Below, in pieces: positions 16,449 to 26,062 of a DNA stretch of 51,280 nucleotides. The translations under genes and the position numbers were made by a program. Source of the DNA: an uncultured Prevotellaceae bacterium (GTDB taxonomy: Bacteria > Bacteroidota > Bacteroidia > Bacteroidales > Bacteroidaceae); NCBI GenBank assembly GCA_937910905.1, contig CALEPV010000074.1, positions 1 through 51,280 on the forward strand, in the 5' to 3' direction. The notes under the pieces were generated by a model that searched no databases, was not told the DNA's origin, and saw nothing but the letters and a program-made list of their open reading frames with translations. Each line of letters opens with the position of its first letter. The first letter of the stretch is position 1.

Positions 16449-17822
16449 TTATTCTACTACTATTTGTCCATTCACTATCTTTATCCCTATTGAGCTTATA
16501 GGTACAGGCCTACCTGTTAAGTCGTATGCTCTACTGGGGGGGGTAGCTTTTTCGCCCTGCGTGATATGCGGGGTGGAAGTAGCATTGTCTTTAAAGTTGA
16601 ACACAAAGGCCTTGATGTCAGCATCTATTGCATGGGCAGGTATGTATGCCTTGTTGCTGCGCATAGTGCTGGCAGCGCTGTTCGGTACGAAGGTCTTACC
16701 TGTGAGACCATAGGCCTCTGCCTCTGTGGCAAAGTATGTGGGAGCCAGTGTGCCAACCAGAATGTTAGCGTCTAGTGTCGCAGTACTGTTTGTAGCGCTT
16801 AGCGTTACTGTACTGTTAGGCGCGCCACTTATGAGCAGTCCCGTGCCGCCGCGTACACTACCCAGTACACGCTCGAATGTGATGTTCTCTCCATCAATTG
16901 TTGTAATCCGCCATGCGGCATAGTCATTGCCAACATTGAAGGTCAGTGGATATGATGAGCATAGTGTTGCATAGCCATAGGCATTCAGTGTGACATCCAC
17001 CGTCGTACCATCCTCTGCTGTAGTTTGTGCTGTCGGAGCATTTACAGTGAGGGTGAATGACTGGCTTCCAGACTCGTATGTTTCGTTCTCCGCAGTGCTG
17101 ACAGTTATTGTGGTGCTGCCTACAGCTTGTGGAGTGATGGTCGTTCCACTAACGGTAGCTACTGCCTCGTTGCTTGATGTAGCACTTACTGTACCAGAAG
17201 CAAAGCCACTTGTATCAATGGTGTATGTCTCACCATACGTAACATTATTATCGCTCACAGATATGGTTGGGGTCAGCTTGCTTGATGCTTCAACCTCTTT
17301 ATATAGCTGGATGGGTTTCCCCTCTACTGTGCTTTGATATAGTTTGAAGTTAGCACCTTCATAGCAACGTATATGTCGTGTAGCATTATCTCCACCATTA
17401 ATACGTACATTTCCAGCATCTGTAAAAACAATTCCCCACTGGTAGTACTTACTTGACTTAGATGTATCAAATACAAAATTGGTACTTGTTGTCCATCCTA
17501 TGTATTTATTATCGACACTCTGCCATAGAGAATATGAGCCGCTGCTAACGCTTAGCTTAAACATATTGATAGTTCGATTTGCAGAGGAAATGATAATTTC
17601 ATGATTGGATATACTAACAGATAAAGCCGACATATAATTACCTGTTATGGATCCTCCCATGACCACATTATATTCCTCGCACACTATCAGATACCGTTTG
17701 CCTACTTCAAGGTCATCGGTAGTTGTGATACGGCGGAATGTAATATCATCAGCATATAGGTTGGTGCATGATAAGAGGCCTGCGATGAAGAGTAGGGTAG
17801 CGTGTATACGATTACGATGCAT
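16449..17822 (-). CDS. Secreted protein with bacterial Ig-like domain and C-terminal sorting-type tail
   Basis: The 457-residue protein has a signal peptide (1-24, ending near NLYADD), a beta-rich N-terminal part (25-175) without a recognised family, an Ig-like (BIG2-type) domain (about 180-262, SNEAVATVSGTTITPQAVGS), a further beta domain (about 275-420) and a short tail AYDLTGRPV...GIKIVNGQIVV comparable to that of the glycosidase at 8792-11494. It is probably exported and surface attached. The first 180 codons look richer in A+T than the neighbouring housekeeping genes. A C8 run (16536-16543) immediately precedes the tail. Ligand unknown. Confidence 0.85.
   Translation of the reverse strand: MHRNRIHATLLFIAGLLSCTNLYADDITFRRITTTDDLEVGKRYLIVCEEYNVVMGGSITGNYMSALSVSISNHEIIISSANRTINMFKLSVSSGSYSLWQSVDNKYIGWTTSTNFVFDTSKSSKYYQWGIVFTDAGNVRINGGDNATRHIRCYEGANFKLYQSTVEGKPIQLYKEVEASSKLTPTISVSDNNVTYGETYTIDTSGFASGTVSATSSNEAVATVSGTTITPQAVGSTTITVSTAENETYESGSQSFTLTVNAPTAQTTAEDGTTVDVTLNAYGYATLCSSYPLTFNVGNDYAAWRITTIDGENITFERVLGSVRGGTGLLISGAPNSTVTLSATNSTATLDANILVGTLAPTYFATEAEAYGLTGKTFVPNSAASTMRSNKAYIPAHAIDADIKAFVFNFKDNATSTPHITQGEKATPPSRAYDLTGRPVPISSIGIKIVNGQIVVE
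16536..16543 (-). repeat. C8 homopolymer in codons 427-429 of the Ig-like surface protein
   Basis: The coding strand reads ACCCCCCCCAGT. Gain of one C gives an immediate TAG after two Pro and one Gln codon; loss of one C gives a stop eight codons after the tract. Both remove the 28-residue tail. Confidence 0.85.
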
Positions 17823-17857
17823 GTTGAATATTGCTATTGGATGGGACTGATGTGGTT

Positions 17858-18772
17858 TTATGCCTTGTGAGCAAGGCCTATGAGCTGGGTTACATCGCTT
17901 AGGTTATGACGTGTCAGATAGTCGAAGATGCCATCTATCACCTTGATGGTTACTGCCGGGTCAATGAAATTGGCTGTGCCAATCTCTATGGCCGATGCAC
18001 CAGCCAGCATGAATTCAACAGCATCGGTGGCATTCATGATTCCTCCAAGCCCCACGATAGGTATGCGCACAGCATCGTATACCTGCCATACCATGCGAAG
18101 TGCTACGGGCTTGACAGCAGGTCCTGACAGGCCGCCTGTCTTGATGCTCAACACCGGTCGCTGGCGCTCGGCATCAATAGCCATACCCATCAGTGTATTG
18201 ATAAGCGATACGGCATTGGCTCCTTCTGCTTCCACAGCGCGGGCTATCTCAGTGATGTCTGTCACGTTGGGAGACAGCTTTACTATCAGTGTCTTGGGAT
18301 ATACACGCCTAACGGCTTGTACCACTGATGCCGCTCCTGAACATGTGACACCAAACGCCATACCTCCCTCGCGGACATTGGGGCATGAGATATTAAGCTC
18401 TATGGCATGTATGTCGTCAAGCTCAGCTATGCGCTCGGCACATGCTGCATAGGTTTCGGGCGATGAACCACTCACGTTGACAATAACCTCTGTGCCCAGT
18501 TTGCGTACTTCAGGATAGATGTGCTTGCAGAAGTAATCCACGCCTTTGTTCTGCAATCCAACGCAGTTGAGCATACCCTGTGCCGTTTCTGCCATGCGTG
18601 GATAGGGGTTTCCTTGACGTGGTTCGAGTGTGGTGCCTTTGACTATGATGCCTCCCAAGCGGGCAAGGTCAACGAAGTCGGCAAACTCAAGTCCGTAGCC
18701 AAATGTGCCACTGGCTGTCATTACGGGGTTCTGCAGATGCAGGTCACCTATATTTATATGTAGGTTGGGCAT
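17858..18772 (-). CDS. pyrD: Dihydroorotate dehydrogenase, catalytic subunit (class 1B)
   Basis: The 304-residue enzyme oxidises dihydroorotate to orotate in pyrimidine synthesis. It is an FMN-binding TIM barrel with NPVMTASGTFGYG, KGTTLEPRQGNP, the substrate loop NISCPNVREGG with the class 1 catalytic Cys, and GLGGIMNATDAVEF binding the phosphate of FMN. I start at MPNLHINIGDLHLQNP (18772) since the frame's upstream extension lies inside pyrK. It is 7 nt after pyrK, and the pair forms the NAD-linked PyrDK complex. Confidence 0.96.
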   Translation of the reverse strand: MPNLHINIGDLHLQNPVMTASGTFGYGLEFADFVDLARLGGIIVKGTTLEPRQGNPYPRMAETAQGMLNCVGLQNKGVDYFCKHIYPEVRKLGTEVIVNVSGSSPETYAACAERIAELDDIHAIELNISCPNVREGGMAFGVTCSGAASVVQAVRRVYPKTLIVKLSPNVTDITEIARAVEAEGANAVSLINTLMGMAIDAERQRPVLSIKTGGLSGPAVKPVALRMVWQVYDAVRIPIVGLGGIMNATDAVEFMLAGASAIEIGTANFIDPAVTIKVIDGIFDYLTRHNLSDVTQLIGLAHKA

Positions 18773-18779
18773 AACTATA

Positions 18780-19586
18780 CTACCATTTGATAAGTTGAGT
18801 GTCGAACACAGGACCATCCTGGCATACGCATAGATGTCCCTGTGTGGTGTCTTGTACACAGCACAGACAAGCGCCAAGGCCACATGCCATCATGTTCTCC
18901 AGCGATGCCTGACATGCCAGCTGCTTAGTTTGCGCCAACTGCGCCACAGCACGCATCATGGGCTTAGGGCCGCAGGTGAATACTTCGGCAAACAGCTGTT
19001 CGTCCCAGATGGTGTGTTGAGTGACAAGTCCCTTCTGCCCCAGCGAGCCGTCCTCTGTCGTTATGCAGACAGTGGCATAGCGCTCGAAGAGCTCGCGTTG
19101 CAGAATATCGTTTGCGCTACGTGCACCCAGAAGAGCATATACCTTGTGCCCTTGCTCCTGCAGGGCCTTGGCGAGATAGAGCAGGGGAGCGATACCTACA
19201 CCGCCACCTACGAGCAGCATAGGATGCTCTGTGCCATCACTACTTGTACTTTGATGTGTCGGAGCTGGCATTGTGAAGCCATTGCCCAACGGTAGAATCA
19301 CATTCAGCGTGTTCTGTGGCTTGCGACTGATAATCCACTTGGTGCCTGCACCTATGCCATGTACTAGCAGCCACAGCTCGCCTGCATCGTAGTCGACAAA
19401 GTTGATGCTCACGGGGCGACGCAGCATCACTTCGGGTGTCTCGTCGATGCGTATCTGCACGAATTGTCCAGGTGCCACAGTTGGCAAAGCCTCGCTGGGC
19501 GATGCCATTCCCATCTTCAGCAGGGCATATCCGTTGGCATAGTGCTCAATGGACTTAACCACCATATCGAGGATGTACTTCTTCAT
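18780..19586 (-). CDS. pyrK: Dihydroorotate dehydrogenase electron transfer subunit
   Basis: The 268-residue flavoprotein passes electrons from PyrD to NAD. It has a ferredoxin-reductase-like FAD domain (RRPVSINFVD), an NAD domain (LLVGGGVGIAPLLYLAKAL) and a C-terminal 2Fe-2S site CGLGACLCC...C (Cys at 235, 240, 243 and 253/255). It precedes pyrD with a 7 nt gap and follows the CobW-type gene by 18 nt. Confidence 0.95.
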   Translation of the reverse strand: MKKYILDMVVKSIEHYANGYALLKMGMASPSEALPTVAPGQFVQIRIDETPEVMLRRPVSINFVDYDAGELWLLVHGIGAGTKWIISRKPQNTLNVILPLGNGFTMPAPTHQSTSSDGTEHPMLLVGGGVGIAPLLYLAKALQEQGHKVYALLGARSANDILQRELFERYATVCITTEDGSLGQKGLVTQHTIWDEQLFAEVFTCGPKPMMRAVAQLAQTKQLACQASLENMMACGLGACLCCVQDTTQGHLCVCQDGPVFDTQLIKW

Positions 19587-19604
19587 TGGGATGCAGGGTA
19601 CTAG

Positions 19605-20771
19605 TTAACGAATCAGGCAGGCATCAAGTGCGGCAGCGATAGCCTTCTTGTCGAGGTGCTGTCCGATGAACACCAGCTTCTGCATACGATCGCCATAGTG
19701 CTCATCCCAGTCGTTGCGCAGCTTTGGGTCGCGTTCCATCATCTGTGCCAGCTCGTCCTTGGGCATAGTGGCAAACCACTGGCCAGCATTGCGCAGCGAC
19801 ACCTGGTGGCCAGCCTGCTCGAAGACATAGCATATATCCTCTTCGCCCTTGAACCACATGATACCCTTGGCGCGTATCACTCCTTCGGGCCAATGACGCG
19901 ATACGAACTGGTCAAACTCACCCAGGCTCATTGGCTCACGGCGATAGTACACATAGGTGCCGATGCCATACTCTTCGGCTTCGCCCTCATCGTGGTGATG
20001 GTGATGGTGATGATGATGATGCTCGTGTTCGTGCTCATCGTGCTCGCCTTCGATTTCCTCAATCCACGTTGCCGATGTTGCCACCTTGTCGAATTCGAAC
20101 ATGTGTGTGTTCAACAGGCGGTCGAGGTCTACGTCGCAGTAGTCGCACTCTATGATTTCAGCCTTGGGCTGGAGTGCACGAACTATCTCGCGTATGCGTC
20201 CCAGCTCTTCTGGTGTGACCTCGGATGCCTTGTTCAGCAGTATGATGTTGCAGAACTCAATCTGCTGAATCACCAGATTTTCGATGTCTTCTTCCTTGAC
20301 GGCCGGACTTATGAGGTCTTCACCGCTGCGGAACTCATCCTTCAGACGGAGTGCATCGACCACAGTCACTATGCTGTCTATCACAGGTACGCCGTCGCGT
20401 ACATATTCCAGCCCCATAGTGGGCATGGAGCAAATGGTCTGTGCGATAGGAGCCGGCTCGCAGATGCCGCTGGCTTCGATGACGATGTAGTCAAAGCGCT
20501 GCTGACGAGTGATGTCGCGCAGCTGCTCCACCAGGTCCATTTTCAGCGTGCAGCAGATGCAGCCGTTCTGCAGTGCCACTAGGTCCTGGTTCTTCTGTCC
20601 GACGATTCCGCCTTTCTCTATCAGCTCGGCATCGATGTTCACTTCGCCAATGTCGTTGACTATTACGGCGAACTTGATGCCTCTGCGGTTGTTCAGTATG
20701 CGGTTCAGCAACGTTGTCTTGCCGCTGCCGAGATAGCCGGTGAGCAGCAGTACGGGTATGGTATTGTTCAT
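19605..20771 (-). CDS. CobW/P47K-family GTP-binding metallochaperone
   Basis: The 388-residue G3E GTPase has Walker A GYLGSGKT (12-19), the metal-binding CxCC in GCICCTL (71-74), a Walker B/switch region IEASGICEPAPIA, a His-rich loop with a run of about ten His flanked by Glu and Asp (about 240-262) and the CobW C-terminal domain. The family delivers zinc or another metal to target proteins using GTP. No Zur box was recognised. It sits 5 nt after hisS and 18 nt before pyrK; histidyl-tRNA synthetase is not zinc dependent, so the pairing may be purely operonic. The exact subfamily and metal are uncertain. Confidence 0.92.
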   Translation of the reverse strand: MNNTIPVLLLTGYLGSGKTTLLNRILNNRRGIKFAVIVNDIGEVNIDAELIEKGGIVGQKNQDLVALQNGCICCTLKMDLVEQLRDITRQQRFDYIVIEASGICEPAPIAQTICSMPTMGLEYVRDGVPVIDSIVTVVDALRLKDEFRSGEDLISPAVKEEDIENLVIQQIEFCNIILLNKASEVTPEELGRIREIVRALQPKAEIIECDYCDVDLDRLLNTHMFEFDKVATSATWIEEIEGEHDEHEHEHHHHHHHHHHDEGEAEEYGIGTYVYYRREPMSLGEFDQFVSRHWPEGVIRAKGIMWFKGEEDICYVFEQAGHQVSLRNAGQWFATMPKDELAQMMERDPKLRNDWDEHYGDRMQKLVFIGQHLDKKAIAAALDACLIR

Positions 20772-20776
20772 TATGA

Positions 20777-22159
20777 TTACTTTTTGGTTATTGCATTGAT
20801 TAGTTCGGATGTGCCGAGTAGCTGCTGCTGGCCGGACTGCATGTCCTTCAGCGTGAATACTCCCTGCGCAATTTCATTCTCGCCGGCGAGTGCTACGTAA
20901 GGGATGTTGCGTGCGTTGGCGTACTGCATCTGCTTCTTCATCTTGGCAGCATCAGGGTATATCTCAGCGTGTATACCGGCCTTGCGACATGCGGCAAGCG
21001 CTGTAAGGGCATAGGCCGACTCTGCCTCTCCGAAGTTCACGAAGAGCAACTCTGTGGTAGTAGCGATGGTTTTGGGGTACAGGTCAAGCTGATTCAGCAC
21101 ATCGTAGATGCGGTCGGCTCCGAAGCTGATGCCTACTCCAGACAGGCCCGGCATACCAAAGATGCCAGTCAGGTTATCGTAGCGTCCGCCACCCGTGATG
21201 CTTCCAATCTCAACATCCAGAGCCTTCACCTCGAAGATGCATCCTGTATAGTAGTTCAAGCCGCGTGCGAGTGTGAGGTCGAGTTCCAGCTGCGAGCTGG
21301 CGTTGCCGTCCTCTGAGCCGCCTGTCGTCAATGTGCTGTACTGCTGCAGCACGTAGGTCACCTCATCCACGCCCTTAAGTCCTGTCTCGCTTTCCGACAG
21401 CACCTCGCGTATCGTGCGGAGCTTATCCTCGTTGGAACCGCTCAGTTTGATGATAGGCTGCAGCTTGCTGATGGCATCCTCTGGTATGCCTGCCTCTGCC
21501 AGCTCTGCATTGACATTGTCCAGTCCTATCTTGTCCAGCTTGTCAATGGCTACTGTGATGTCCACTATCTTATCGGCCTGGCCTATCACTTCGGCTATGC
21601 CGGAGAGTATCTTGCGGTTGTTAATCTTGATGCACACACGTATGCCGAGACGACGGAACACCTCGTTGACCATCAGCATCAGCTCCACCTCATTCAGCAG
21701 CGAGTCGCTGCCTACGATGTCGGCGTCGCACTGGTAGAACTCGCGGTAGCGTCCTTTCTGCGGGCGGTCGGCTCGCCACACAGACTGAATCTGATAGCGG
21801 CGGAAGGGTAGTGTCAGCTCGTCGCGATGCTGCACCACATAGCGTGCGAAGGGTACGGTCAGGTCGTAGCGTAAGCCCTTCTCGCAGAGCTGTGCGGCCA
21901 GAGCCGGTGTGCCAACCTCTTCGCTCTTCACGCCACGCATGAAGTCGCCGCTGTTCAGAATCTTGAACAGCAGTTTGTCGCCCTCCTCGCCGTACTTGCC
22001 CATCAGAGTGGACAGGTTCTCCATGGCGGGTGTTTCTATCTGCTCAAACCCATAGAGGGCATAAACCTCTCTAATCGTGTCGAATATGTAATTGCGGCGG
22101 GACATCTCCGCAGGGCTGAAATCTCTGGTGCCTTTGGGAATACTTGGTTTCTGTGCCAT
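20777..22159 (-). CDS. hisS: Histidine-tRNA ligase
   Basis: The 460-residue class II synthetase has motif 1 region GFEQIETPAMENL, motif 2 YRADRPQKGRYREFYQ-like (SVWRADRPQKGRYREFYQCD), the His-binding GLNYYTGCIFE, motif 3 region GGGRYDNLTGIFG with SFGADRI, and a C-terminal anticodon-binding domain. The order and length are standard. Confidence 0.96.
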   Translation of the reverse strand: MAQKPSIPKGTRDFSPAEMSRRNYIFDTIREVYALYGFEQIETPAMENLSTLMGKYGEEGDKLLFKILNSGDFMRGVKSEEVGTPALAAQLCEKGLRYDLTVPFARYVVQHRDELTLPFRRYQIQSVWRADRPQKGRYREFYQCDADIVGSDSLLNEVELMLMVNEVFRRLGIRVCIKINNRKILSGIAEVIGQADKIVDITVAIDKLDKIGLDNVNAELAEAGIPEDAISKLQPIIKLSGSNEDKLRTIREVLSESETGLKGVDEVTYVLQQYSTLTTGGSEDGNASSQLELDLTLARGLNYYTGCIFEVKALDVEIGSITGGGRYDNLTGIFGMPGLSGVGISFGADRIYDVLNQLDLYPKTIATTTELLFVNFGEAESAYALTALAACRKAGIHAEIYPDAAKMKKQMQYANARNIPYVALAGENEIAQGVFTLKDMQSGQQQLLGTSELINAITKK

Positions 22160-22194
22160 GGCTTGTTTAATATGATTGTCTTATCACGTTGCAA

Positions 22195-22220
22195 GCCCCC
22201 TCCTTATGCGAGGAGAGGGC
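22195..22220 (-). terminator. Hairpin downstream of the lipoprotein gene
   Basis: Arms at 22195-22204 and 22211-22220 pair over ten positions with a 6-nt loop. The single irregular pair is G-U in minus-strand RNA but C-A in plus-strand RNA, so the hairpin favours minus-strand transcripts, i.e. those leaving the gene at 22265-22687. No strong U-run follows, so termination activity is uncertain. Confidence 0.45.
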
Positions 22221-22264
22221 TGCAGTATTAGTGGTTAATATACATAGGTGGCTGTTGCCGGCGA

Positions 22265-22687
22265 TTAGGAAACGAGTCTCCAATTGCCTTCGGTAGTCCT
22301 ACGCACATAGAATGTAGTCTTTCTTGTGTGGCCATCCTCGAAGAAGAACTTCACTTCTACCTCGGCACGGTCCTCGTCGTCGAAGTCGATAGTGACGTCG
22401 ATGATCTCAAACTTGTCTATCTTCTCGTCGTCGTCGGCCTTGGCCATACGCTTGGCCTGCTTCTCGATCTCGCGTGCTTTCTTGGCCATCTGCTTCTCGC
22501 GTTGCTTGTCTGAACCTTCCCACTCGCTTTCGTCGAAGCGGAACATCAGCTCAGTATAGGTCTCACCATCACCGTCAAGAGTAGCATTGAGAGCTTTCTT
22601 CACAACAGCTTCTGGGCTGTTACTCCCACAACTTGATAGCAGCAGAGCAAACATACCTGCTGCAAGGATGCTCATTAGTTTTTTCAT
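22265..22687 (-). CDS. DUF4878-like lipoprotein
   Basis: The 140-residue product starts MKKLMSILAAGMFALLLSSCG, a lipoprotein signal with lipobox LSSC (Cys20). The mature part has NSPEAVVKKALNATLDGD as in DUF4878-type domains, then a Lys/Glu-rich helix and beta strands with FEIIDVTIDFDDEDRAEVEVKFFF, an NTF2-like pattern. I start at 22687 because the lipoprotein signal begins there. It lies downstream of lon on the same strand but 110 nt away. Role unknown. Confidence 0.85.
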   Translation of the reverse strand: MKKLMSILAAGMFALLLSSCGSNSPEAVVKKALNATLDGDGETYTELMFRFDESEWEGSDKQREKQMAKKAREIEKQAKRMAKADDDEKIDKFEIIDVTIDFDDEDRAEVEVKFFFEDGHTRKTTFYVRRTTEGNWRLVS

Positions 22688-22797
22688 CTTTTCAGTTGGT
22701 TTTATTTGAATATAGTTTCGATTTGGCTTATAATGCGATGCGAATGTAAGCATAATAGCAATACGCGCGTGCTGCCGATGTAAAGAATTAATCTTTT

Positions 22798-25275
22798 TTA
22801 AGGCTCGTTGCTTTGCTCGCTGTCTGTATCGAAAGAGATGGCGTTGGGCACTTTCTCATTGATGAGTGCGTAGTCCAGTACATCGAATATGGTGCTGACG
22901 TAGTGGAATGTGAGCCCTTGCAAATAGAGGCTGTCAATCTCGTCGATGTCCTTGCGGTTGTCCCCGCATAGTATGATGTCCTTTATGCCGGCTCGCTTGG
23001 CTGCCAGTATCTTCTCCTTGATGCCTCCCACGGGCAGCACTTTGCCTCGCAGCGTGATCTCGCCAGTCATGGCTAGGTTGGACCTGACCCGGCATTGCTT
23101 GAGTGTCGATACGATGGATGTGGTCATAGTGATGCCGGCGCTGGGGCCGTCCTTAGGCACAGCTCCCTCTGGCACATGGATGTGCAGGTTGTAGTGGTCG
23201 AAGATGCGCGAGTCGATGCCGATGCGCTCGCTGTGGGCCTTGATGAACTCCAGCGCCAGTATGGCACTCTCTTTCATCACGTCGCCCAGATTGCCTGTCA
23301 GGGTGAGCTTCTGTCCCTTGCCCTTGCTAAGCGAGCTCTCGATGAACAGTATCTCGCCGCCTACGCTAGTCCATGCCAGGCCTGTGACTACGCCTGCGAA
23401 GTCGTTGCCTTGATAGCTGTCGCGACTGTACTTGGGCTTGCCCAGTATCTTCTGAACTTCCTTTATGTCGATTCTTGCGGAGGGGTACTCTGCGTTGCGC
23501 TCGTAGGACAGCACAATCCTGCGGAAGAAGCGTTCAAGCTCCTTCTCCAGATTGCGCACGCCGCTCTCGCGGGTATAATTCTCGATGATATACTCCAGCG
23601 CCTTCGGCGTAAACCTCACGTTGATGTTGCCTTCTCCGATGCCGCAGTTCTCCTTGACCCGCGGTATGAGATGCCGCTTGGCTATCTCAATCTTCTCTTC
23701 CGTGATGTAGCCGTTCACCTCTATCAGTTCCATGCGGTCGAGCAGCGGACGCGGTATGGTGCCTACATTGTTGGCTGTGGCTATGAACATCACGTTGGAC
23801 AGGTCGTAGTCCACCTCAAGGAAGTTGTCGTGGAAGGTGCCGTTCTGTTCTGGGTCGAGCACTTCGAGCAGGGCGCTGGCAGGGTCGCCGTTGTGCGTAT
23901 GCTCTGTGACCTTGTCTATCTCATCGAGAACGAATACGGGGTTGGATGAGCCGGCCTTGATCAGGTCCTTGATGATACGTCCCGGCATAGCACCGATGTA
24001 CGTGCGGCGATGTCCGCGAATCTCGGCTTCGTCGTGCAGGCCGCCCAGCGATGCACGCACATACTTTCGGTTGAGTGCTGATGCTATGGACTTGCACAGC
24101 GATGTCTTTCCGACACCTGGAGGACCGTACAGACAGATGATGGCGCTGCGTCCGTGCCCTCTGTTCAGATGCTGTACTGCCAGGTGCTCCAGTATTCTCT
24201 CCTTCACCTCGCGCATACCGTAGTGGTTGCGGTTCAGCGTCTGTTCGGCTGCCTTGAGGTTGTACTTGTCCTTGGTCAGGATGCCCCAAGGCAGCTGCAG
24301 CATGGTGTCCAGATAGTTGTACTGCACCTGATAGTCGGGGCTTTGGGAGTTCAGGCGCTTCAGTTTGTCCAGCTCGTGGGTGAAGTGGCTTGCCACTGTC
24401 TCGTTCCACTTCATCTTCTTGCTGCGGCTCAGCAGGTCGTCTATGTCGTTGCCCTGCGTCTGTCCCAGCTGGTTCTGGATGTTGCGCAGCTGCTGCTGCA
24501 GGTAGTAGTCGCGCTGCTGCTTGTCGAGGTCTACCTGTGTCTTCTTCTGAATGTCGTTGCGTATGCGTGCGAATTGCAGCTCGCGCGATATGACCTTCAT
24601 CAGCTTCGTGGCACGCTCTATGGGGCTGGTCTCCATAAGCAGCGACATCTTCACCTTGCCGTCTATAGGCATCGTGCTGCACACGAAGTTCACGAAGAAC
24701 CGCATGGAGAAGGCGTTGCGTATCTCCGATGGTGTGGATGCCGGCATACCGCTGAGCTGTGAGTACTCTATCAGGCGGTCGCGTATGGTCTGCGTGATGA
24801 TGGAGTAGGTGCCCTCGTCCATTTCATCGAGCTGCTCGTTGCGCAGATGTGCGGTAGCCACAAGGTGGTCCTGCTCCTCGGCCATGGCATCTATCTCGAT
24901 GGATGCCAGGCCTTGCATCAGGATGATGCATGTGCCGTCGGGCATCTCGTAGGAACGCAGCACGCGGGCCACTACACCCACATTGTACATATCCATCGGA
25001 GTGGGTACGTCGAGCTCAGGTTTCAGCTGCATCACTACGGCTACGAGCGAGTTGGTGTCGTTGGCACGCTGGGCGATGTGTATGGACGACTTGCGTCCGA
25101 TGGGCATAGGCTGTATGACGTATGGGAACAGAACGGTTTCACGCAGCGGAATGACAGGCATCGTGGGCGGCAACTCCGGCGAGAACAGCGACTTGTCGTC
25201 GGTATCGAAATCGGCGAGGAAGGAAAATGGGCTGGCGAGATGTTCTTCGGGCATTGTGTCAGTTGTCTTTTTCAA
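22798..25275 (-). CDS. lon: ATP-dependent endopeptidase Lon
   Basis: The 825-residue protease degrades misfolded and regulatory proteins. It has the N-terminal LON substrate-binding domain (about 38-240), a coiled-coil linker, an AAA+ domain with Walker A GPPGVGKT (384-391), and the C-terminal protease with the Ser-Lys dyad S712 (PKDGPSAG) and K755 (GIKEKIL). The size is normal for LonA. ATG at 25254 is an alternative start. It follows the SGNH hydrolase by 40 nt. No heat-shock operator was recognised. Confidence 0.97.
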   Translation of the reverse strand: MKKTTDTMPEEHLASPFSFLADFDTDDKSLFSPELPPTMPVIPLRETVLFPYVIQPMPIGRKSSIHIAQRANDTNSLVAVVMQLKPELDVPTPMDMYNVGVVARVLRSYEMPDGTCIILMQGLASIEIDAMAEEQDHLVATAHLRNEQLDEMDEGTYSIITQTIRDRLIEYSQLSGMPASTPSEIRNAFSMRFFVNFVCSTMPIDGKVKMSLLMETSPIERATKLMKVISRELQFARIRNDIQKKTQVDLDKQQRDYYLQQQLRNIQNQLGQTQGNDIDDLLSRSKKMKWNETVASHFTHELDKLKRLNSQSPDYQVQYNYLDTMLQLPWGILTKDKYNLKAAEQTLNRNHYGMREVKERILEHLAVQHLNRGHGRSAIICLYGPPGVGKTSLCKSIASALNRKYVRASLGGLHDEAEIRGHRRTYIGAMPGRIIKDLIKAGSSNPVFVLDEIDKVTEHTHNGDPASALLEVLDPEQNGTFHDNFLEVDYDLSNVMFIATANNVGTIPRPLLDRMELIEVNGYITEEKIEIAKRHLIPRVKENCGIGEGNINVRFTPKALEYIIENYTRESGVRNLEKELERFFRRIVLSYERNAEYPSARIDIKEVQKILGKPKYSRDSYQGNDFAGVVTGLAWTSVGGEILFIESSLSKGKGQKLTLTGNLGDVMKESAILALEFIKAHSERIGIDSRIFDHYNLHIHVPEGAVPKDGPSAGITMTTSIVSTLKQCRVRSNLAMTGEITLRGKVLPVGGIKEKILAAKRAGIKDIILCGDNRKDIDEIDSLYLQGLTFHYVSTIFDVLDYALINEKVPNAISFDTDSEQSNEP

Positions 25276-25315
25276 GTGTTAATTCTGAATTGCGAATTCG
25301 GACGTAGGGCTTGCA

Positions 25316-26017
25316 CTACAATCCCATCAAGAACCGTTCAGCCCAGTTGACTATCAGGTTGTGCCCGTCGTTGTTCAGGTGGGCTGTGTCGGCATTCTGG
25401 AAGAAGCGCTGGCGGAAGGCCTCGTTGCGTACGTGTATGCCGCTCTCCGTGTCTGCTCGCAGCACAGGTATGCTGTACTCTCCGCACACGTCCACTATGG
25501 TGTCTATCACGGGTCGGAAGCCAGCGCGGTCCACGTTCCAGGGTGTGACGAAGCAGATGCGTGCGGCAGGGTACTTGTCGAGCAGCGCATCGCAGAGCTG
25601 GTACATGGCGTAGCGGAATATCTTGAGCGAGTCGGTGTTGTTCTTCACCAATCCGGCATCGTTGTGTCCTGCGATGACTACGACATAGTCGGCAGGCTCG
25701 TTGATTTGCATCAGGCGCGTCAGCATAGAGGGTCCGAAGCCGTCGCGGGTGCGGTCGAAGGCTATGCTGGAACCGTTTCTGCCGGCATTGATGTAGCGCA
25801 TAGAGTGGCGCTTGGCCACTTTGTAGTGCCAGGTGTGCTCGATAGAATCGCGGTGGTTGGCCACATAGCTGTCGCCGAACACCAGTATTGTCTTGTTCTC
25901 CAGAGGGTCGGCTGTCGGTGAGTACTGGGCGGAGGGTGCAGTCGTCTGCGATTTGAGATTGCCAAAGGGTAGCAGGGCTAACAGAGCCAAAGACAGCAAG
26001 GTGTATGAGGACTTCAT
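25316..26017 (-). CDS. Exported SGNH/GDSL hydrolase
   Basis: The 233-residue product starts MKSSYTLLSLALLALLPFG, a signal peptide. SGNH blocks are present: VFGDSY (Ser50 nucleophile), a Gly in the second block, AGHND (Asn in block III) and DTAHLNNDGH (Asp/His in block V). Such enzymes are esterases or acetylhydrolases acting on polysaccharides, lipids or peptidoglycan. The frame is open upstream to 26248 through a repeat array, but the promoter element at 26055-26062 and the signal peptide fix the start at 26017. Substrate unknown. Confidence 0.9.
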   Translation of the reverse strand: MKSSYTLLSLALLALLPFGNLKSQTTAPSAQYSPTADPLENKTILVFGDSYVANHRDSIEHTWHYKVAKRHSMRYINAGRNGSSIAFDRTRDGFGPSMLTRLMQINEPADYVVVIAGHNDAGLVKNNTDSLKIFRYAMYQLCDALLDKYPAARICFVTPWNVDRAGFRPVIDTIVDVCGEYSIPVLRADTESGIHVRNEAFRQRFFQNADTAHLNNDGHNLIVNWAERFLMGL

Positions 26018-26054
26018 CTGTTGTATGGAATGGATGTATTTTGCAATGTGGCTG

Positions 26055-26062
26055 CAAAAGTA
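26055..26062 (-). promoter_or_regulatory. -7 element for the SGNH hydrolase
   Basis: Minus-strand TACTTTTG; expected start near 26051 with a leader of about 34 nt. This excludes the in-frame upstream extension as coding. Confidence 0.6.

Noticed and set aside
19656..20582. Plus-strand open frame of 308 codons opposite the CobW-type gene
   Set aside because: The opposite strand encodes a complete GTPase with all motifs. The long open frame is a codon-use shadow, and its Met/Val run is the complement of the His run.
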